From Azospirillum sp051124815 (GTDB taxonomy: Bacteria > Pseudomonadota > Alphaproteobacteria > Azospirillales > Azospirillaceae), in NCBI RefSeq assembly GCF_051124815.1, contig NZ_CP118486.1, positions 186,001 through 250,000 on the forward strand: a stretch of DNA of 64,000 nucleotides. Reading direction: 5' to 3'. How positions within the stretch are numbered: the first letter of the stretch is position 1; each line of letters begins with the position of its first letter. The position numbers were made by a program, and so were the translations under genes. The notes beneath the pieces are model-generated. The model saw nothing but the letters and a program-made list of their open reading frames with translations, did no database searches and was not told where the DNA came from. Of the stretch, positions 60,294 through 64,000 are shown in pieces.

Positions 60294-61793
60294 ATGCCCA
60301 GCGATGCGCCCACCGTCACCCGCCGGCCGGACCATGCGACCGTTCCGCCGGAGCAGGCCCCAGGTCCGGCCCCAGCGCCGGCCTACGCCCCCCACCGCAA
60401 GATCCATCCCAAGGCGGTGCGCGGGCGATACCGGCGCGTGAAGACGCTGTTGGGCGTGGTCCTGCTGGTGCTGTTCGCCGTCATCCCCTGGCTGCGCTGG
60501 GATCGTGGGCCGGGTCTGCCGGATCAGGCGGTGCTGTTCGACCTGGGCAGCCAGCGCTTCTACATCTTCGCCCTGCAGCTGTGGCCGCAGCATGTCTATT
60601 ACATCACCGGCGTGATGATTCTGGCCGCCATCGGCCTGTTCCTGGCGACCGCGCTCGGCGGCCGGGTCTGGTGCGGCTTCACCTGTCCGCAGACAGTGTG
60701 GACCGACCTGTTCGTCTGGGTGGAGCGGCGGGTGGAGGGCGACCGCGGCGACCGCATCCGCCTCGACCGGCACCCCTGGACCACGGGCTGGCTGGCGAAG
60801 AAGACGGTCAAGCATGCGGCGTGGCTGGCGGTCTCGCTGGTCACCGGCTTCCTCGGCATCGCCTATCTGACCGACGCGCCGACGCTGGCGGTCGACCTGC
60901 TGCGTTTCGACGCCTCGGCGCTCGCCGCCGGGTCGATCCTGTTCATCGCCGCCTGCACCTATGCGATGGCCGGCTTCATGCGCGAACAGATGTGCTTCTA
61001 CGTCTGCCCCTGGCCGCGCATCCAGGCCGCCATGCTGGACGAGGACAGTCTGGTCGTCACCTATCAGGACTGGCGCGGCGAGGGACGCGCGCCGCTGCGC
61101 AAGAACGAGGGCTGGGATGCCCGCACCCACCAGGGCCATGGCGACTGCATCGACTGCGGGCAATGCGTCCAGGTCTGCCCGACCGGCATCGACATCCGCG
61201 ACGGCATCCAGATGGAATGCATCGGCTGCGGCCTGTGCGTCGACGCCTGCAACGACGTGATGGCGCGCATCGACCGCCCCGGAGACCTGATCCGCTTCGA
61301 CACCCTGACGGCCCAGTCGGCGAAGGCCGCTGCCGCTCCGCCGCCCCGCTACCGGCTGATCCGGCCGCGCACCATCGTCTACGGCCTGATGCTCGTCGTG
61401 GTCGTCGGGGTGATGACGATCGCGCTGGCGCTGAGGTCCAGCAACGACATATCCGTTCTGCGCGACCGGGCGCCGCTGTTCGTCACGCTCAACGACGGCC
61501 GCATCCAGAACGCCTACACCATCAAGATCGCCAACATGTCGCTGGTGGAGCGTCATTACCGCCTCACCCTGACCGGCCTGCCGCAGGCGAGCCTCAGCCT
61601 GTCCGGCGACGGCACGGAGGCCGGCGAGCTGTCGCTGTCCGCCCGCGCCAATGCGGTGGAGACCTACCGCATCCGGGTCCGCGTCCCCCGGGCGGCACTG
61701 ACCGGCTCCTCCACCCCGGTGACCGTCACCCTGACCCCCGATACCGGCGACGGCCAGCCGGCCCGGCACGACAGCGTCTTTTTGGCGCCGTGA
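60294..61793 (+). CDS. ccoG: cytochrome c oxidase accessory protein CcoG (FixG)
   Basis: 499 residues, usual length. Four to five membrane helices include LGVVLLVLFAVIPWLRW and VRVWCGFTCPQTVWTDLF-type segments (GGRVWCGFTCPQTVWTDLF with the conserved Cys pair), CFYVCPWPRIQ, and two 4Fe-4S clusters CIDCGQCVQVCPTGID and CIGCGLCVDACND. The C-terminal part (about 370-495) is an Ig-like FixG domain after a last helix. CcoG delivers copper(I) for cbb3 oxidase assembly. The usual neighbours ccoNOQP and ccoH/I/S are absent here, so this is a detached copy. Confidence 0.93.
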   Translation: MPSDAPTVTRRPDHATVPPEQAPGPAPAPAYAPHRKIHPKAVRGRYRRVKTLLGVVLLVLFAVIPWLRWDRGPGLPDQAVLFDLGSQRFYIFALQLWPQHVYYITGVMILAAIGLFLATALGGRVWCGFTCPQTVWTDLFVWVERRVEGDRGDRIRLDRHPWTTGWLAKKTVKHAAWLAVSLVTGFLGIAYLTDAPTLAVDLLRFDASALAAGSILFIAACTYAMAGFMREQMCFYVCPWPRIQAAMLDEDSLVVTYQDWRGEGRAPLRKNEGWDARTHQGHGDCIDCGQCVQVCPTGIDIRDGIQMECIGCGLCVDACNDVMARIDRPGDLIRFDTLTAQSAKAAAAPPPRYRLIRPRTIVYGLMLVVVVGVMTIALALRSSNDISVLRDRAPLFVTLNDGRIQNAYTIKIANMSLVERHYRLTLTGLPQASLSLSGDGTEAGELSLSARANAVETYRIRVRVPRAALTGSSTPVTVTLTPDTGDGQPARHDSVFLAP

Positions 61794-61814
61794 TCGAAAC
61801 GCCTTGGGAGTTCT

Positions 61815-61970
61815 CCCTCTCCCGCCCCGGGAGAGGGAAGGGGCCCATGCGGAGCATGGGAAGGGTGAGGGGTGATTCAAGGAACCATGCGGTTCGGGAT
61901 TCTCGCCTTACCCCTCACCCTCCCCGCCACTTCGTGGCGGGTCCCCTCCCTCTCCCGGGGCGGGAGAGGG
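61815..61970. repeat. long GC-rich palindromic element
   Basis: Exact 23-base inverted ends (61815-61837 and 61948-61970) enclose further partial inverted blocks including AGGGTGAGGGGT (about 61862-61873) and its complement ACCCCTCACCCT (about 61911-61922), plus small hairpins GCCCATGCGGAGCATGGG and CCGCCACTTCGTGGCGG. It fills most of the gap between ccoG and the MocR gene. Confidence 0.8.
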
Positions 61971-62072
61971 CAGTTATCGTCGAGATGTGAATGCTTGCAG
62001 CACCCGCACCCGAACGCGCATATGCTACCGACAGTGCCGCAGCAGGCAGGCAAGGGAACGGCCAGGACATCC

Positions 62073-63539
62073 ATGCAATCCGATAACGCAGCGCAAGCCG
62101 AATCGTCGGACACCGGCATCTGGCAGCCCGACCTGACCAGCCGGGCGCGGCCGGTCTATCTCGCCATCGCCGACGCCCTTGCCGACGACATCGCCGCCGG
62201 CCGTCTCGCGGCGGGACAGCGGCTGCCGCCGCAGCGGGTGCTGGCCGACCGCTTGGGGGTCGATCTGACCACGGTCAGCCGCGCCTACAGCGAGGCCCGC
62301 CGCCGCGGCCTGCTGGATGCCCGTGTCGGCCAGGGCACCTTCGTCAGCGCGCCGCATGCGCCGTCGGAAAGCGCCGCACCCGTCCCTCCCCGCCCCTCGG
62401 CCACCGCGCCGTCCCCGGTCATCGACATGACCATGAACCAGCCGCCGCTGCCGGATTCGCCGGAGCTGCTGGACCGCGTCCGGCGGGGGATGGCCCAGGC
62501 GATGCTGCGGCTCGACCCGCAAACACTGCTGCGCTATCCGGAGGCCGACGCCGGATTCCGCGCCGGGGAGGACGACCGCGCCGCCGGCGCGCGTTGGCTC
62601 GGCAGGCGCCTGCCCGACCTCGCCGACACCGGCCGGATCGTCGTCTGCCCCGGCACGCAGAGCGCCCTGCTGGCCCTGCTCTGCATGCTCACCCGCCCCG
62701 GCGACATCGTCTGTACCGAGGCGCTGACCTATCCCGGCTTCAAGGCCATCGCCCGGCAGCTCGGGCTGCGGGTGGTCGGGGTGGCGATGGACGGCGACGG
62801 GCTCGACCCCGACGCGCTGCGCGCGGCGGTGGAGGCCCATGCCCCCAAGGCGCTCTACTGCACCCCCACCCTGCACAACCCGACGACGGCGACCCTGCCG
62901 GCGGAGCGGCGCGCCGCCATCGCCGCCATCGCCCGCCAGAACAACATCCCGATCATCGAGGACGACATCTACGGCGTGCTGCCGCAGGACGCCCCGCCGC
63001 CGATCGCAGCATTGGCCCCCGACGTGACCTTCCATGTCGTCGGCCTCGCCAAATGCGTGGCGCCCGGCCTGCGCGTCACCTATGTCGCCGCCCCCGACGT
63101 CCGTCAGGCGATGCGGCTGGCCGCCGCCCAACGCGCCACCATCCTCGGCACGCCGCCGATTCCCGCCGCCGTCGCCACCCAATGGATCGCCGACGGCACC
63201 GCCGACGCGCTGCTGACCGCCATCCGTGCCGAGGCGTCGGCCCGCCAGCGCATCGCCCGCGACCTGCTTGCCCCAGACTCGCTCGCCGCCCATCCGGACG
63301 GTTTCCATCTGTGGTTGAGCCTGCCGCCGTCCTGGACGCGCGGGGAGTTCGCCGCCCATCTGCGCAACGCCGGCATCGCCGCCGCCGTCAGCGACGTCTT
63401 CCTCACCGCCGGCTTGGCACCGGAAGCTTTGCGCATCTGCCTCGGCGCTCCGGTGAGCCGCGCCGATTGCCGCCGCATGCTGGAAACCCTCGCCGACGCC
63501 CTCGACCAGAGCCCCGCCCTGGCCGGCATCGTGATCTGA
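62073..63539 (+). CDS. MocR-type GntR regulator/PLP-dependent aminotransferase
   Basis: 488 residues. An N-terminal GntR winged helix (RPVYLAIADALADDIAAGRL, LPPQRVLADRLGVDLTTVSRAYSEARRRG) joins a class I aminotransferase fold (about 110-485). The PLP features are PGTQSALLALLCML, the Asp/Tyr region IIEDDIYGVLP and the Schiff-base Lys in HVVGLAKCVAPGLRVTYV. MocR regulators bind PLP plus an amino acid and control genes for amines, taurine, GABA or vitamin B6. No obvious target is adjacent; the next gene is convergent. AGGA precedes the ATG at 62073; an ATG at 62022 is possible. Confidence 0.92.
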   Translation: MQSDNAAQAESSDTGIWQPDLTSRARPVYLAIADALADDIAAGRLAAGQRLPPQRVLADRLGVDLTTVSRAYSEARRRGLLDARVGQGTFVSAPHAPSESAAPVPPRPSATAPSPVIDMTMNQPPLPDSPELLDRVRRGMAQAMLRLDPQTLLRYPEADAGFRAGEDDRAAGARWLGRRLPDLADTGRIVVCPGTQSALLALLCMLTRPGDIVCTEALTYPGFKAIARQLGLRVVGVAMDGDGLDPDALRAAVEAHAPKALYCTPTLHNPTTATLPAERRAAIAAIARQNNIPIIEDDIYGVLPQDAPPPIAALAPDVTFHVVGLAKCVAPGLRVTYVAAPDVRQAMRLAAAQRATILGTPPIPAAVATQWIADGTADALLTAIRAEASARQRIARDLLAPDSLAAHPDGFHLWLSLPPSWTRGEFAAHLRNAGIAAAVSDVFLTAGLAPEALRICLGAPVSRADCRRMLETLADALDQSPALAGIVI

Positions 63540-63543
63540 TCCG

Positions 63544-64000
63544 TCAGGCCAGATCCCGCGCCATGCCCGACCGAACCAGCAGGTCGGTGTCGGGCGAGAA
63601 TCGCGCCTTCAGCGGCAGCATCGCCGCCCCCAGCACGCGGGCCATCGGGCCGATGGAGCCCGCCAGAACCGGCGCGGCCTTCAGCCCCGACCGGTTGAAG
63701 CCTTCCACCGCCGCCGCCAGCCGTTGCGTGAAGCGGTCGCGCCAGGACGGCGGCAGGAAGCCGTCGACCACCACCTCCTGAAAGTCGATGACACTGAGCG
63801 CCGACACGACGGCGCGCGACAGCTCGGCGCAGGCGGTTTCGGCCCAGGCGTCGAAGATGGCGTCCGCCCGCTCGCCGCTGCCGTCGGCCAGGGCGGCGGA
63901 CAGCGCCGCCGACGGATCGATCCCGGCGGCCTCCAGGTCACGCTCCAGCAGGAAGATCGAGGCGGCGTGGATCAGTTGCCCCGGCGTCTCTCCCCGGCCG
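63544..64000 (-). CDS. ROK-family protein, 3' part only
   Basis: The frame stays open to the end of the window, giving 151 C-terminal residues. The segment WAETACAELSRAVVSALSVI, DFQEVVVDGFLPP and AARVLGAAMLPLKARFSP-like end (ARVLGAAMLPLKARFSPD) match the close of ROK sugar kinases/regulators (helix before the last beta strand, then GAA...P). The N-terminal part, which would show a helix-turn-helix or ATP site, is outside, so regulator and kinase cannot be told apart. Convergent with the MocR gene. Confidence 0.75.
   Translation of the reverse strand, partial: GRGETPGQLIHAASIFLLERDLEAAGIDPSAALSAALADGSGERADAIFDAWAETACAELSRAVVSALSVIDFQEVVVDGFLPPSWRDRFTQRLAAAVEGFNRSGLKAAPVLAGSIGPMARVLGAAMLPLKARFSPDTDLLVRSGMARDLA

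Noticed and set aside
58794..61880. A 1028-codon open frame on the minus strand
   Set aside because: It covers the alpha/beta hydrolase and ccoG genes antisense and has no recognisable domain. Its composition is that of antisense high-GC frames.

Overview
The window is about 64 kb of very GC-rich DNA with densely packed genes on both strands. The codon bias, the gene families (hybrid histidine kinases, FixJ-type regulators, a DctABD system, ABC sugar importers, ROK regulators, DUF6502/DUF5666) and the large intergenic GC-rich palindromes suggest an alphaproteobacterium of the Rhodospirillales, most likely Azospirillum or a close relative. That placement is inference from gene content; no rRNA or tRNA gene, CRISPR array, phage or IS transposase was seen. 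It looks like a chromosomal or chromid segment rich in carbon-uptake and signalling genes.

Layout. 1-10.2 kb holds signalling: the 3' end of a LysR gene, an M48 lipoprotein protease, a two-gene operon of a double-domain KaiC-like ATPase plus a hybrid histidine kinase, then a large Cache/PAS hybrid kinase, a lone receiver and a FixL/FixJ-like pair. 10.4-18 kb holds a MerA-like flavoprotein, a TetR/MFS pair, a LysR/quinone oxidoreductase pair, a GNAT enzyme, a hydroxypyruvate isomerase homologue and a MOSC protein. 18-22.8 kb is a dctA-dctB-dctD locus with a visible sigma-54 promoter and tandem upstream sites. 22.8-25.1 kb has a zeta-toxin-like ATPase with a small partner, and an amidase.

25.2-37.1 kb is an amino-sugar and glucose phosphotransferase (PTS) island: nagE, murQ, a GntR regulator, a HAD phosphatase, nagA, a SIS-domain aminosugar isomerase/deaminase, a PtsG-like permease carrying an extra Cys-less EIIB domain, and a fused EIIA-HPr-EI protein that can energise both permeases. 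Inside it lie an orphan antitoxin-like regulator and the remnant of its TumE-type toxin, cut off next to a REP/MITE-like palindrome.

37.1-42.8 kb has a transmembrane-only ABC remnant, a DUF6502-DUF5666 operon and a chemoreceptor. 42.8-50.3 kb is a sugar ABC-importer operon (ROK regulator, ATPase, permease, binding protein, TIM-barrel isomerase, Gfo/Idh/MocA dehydrogenase) with two copies of a palindromic element and a 22-codon leader ORF. 50.6-56.1 kb is a same-strand cluster of uncertain role (secreted alpha/beta hydrolase, cysteine hydrolase, XapX, amidohydrolase with a Cys/His-rich tail, DoxX, DUF1275). 56.1-58.7 kb is an arginase/ornithine cyclodeaminase pair with a divergent Lrp regulator. 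The rest holds an alpha/beta hydrolase, a DUF1289 protein, CcoG, a MocR-type regulator and the 3' end of a ROK gene.

The candidates most worth follow-up are the KaiC-kinase operon, the PtsG variant, the 50.6-56.1 kb cluster, the repeated CCRTACR motif upstream of ccoG, and the DctD-type tandem site.
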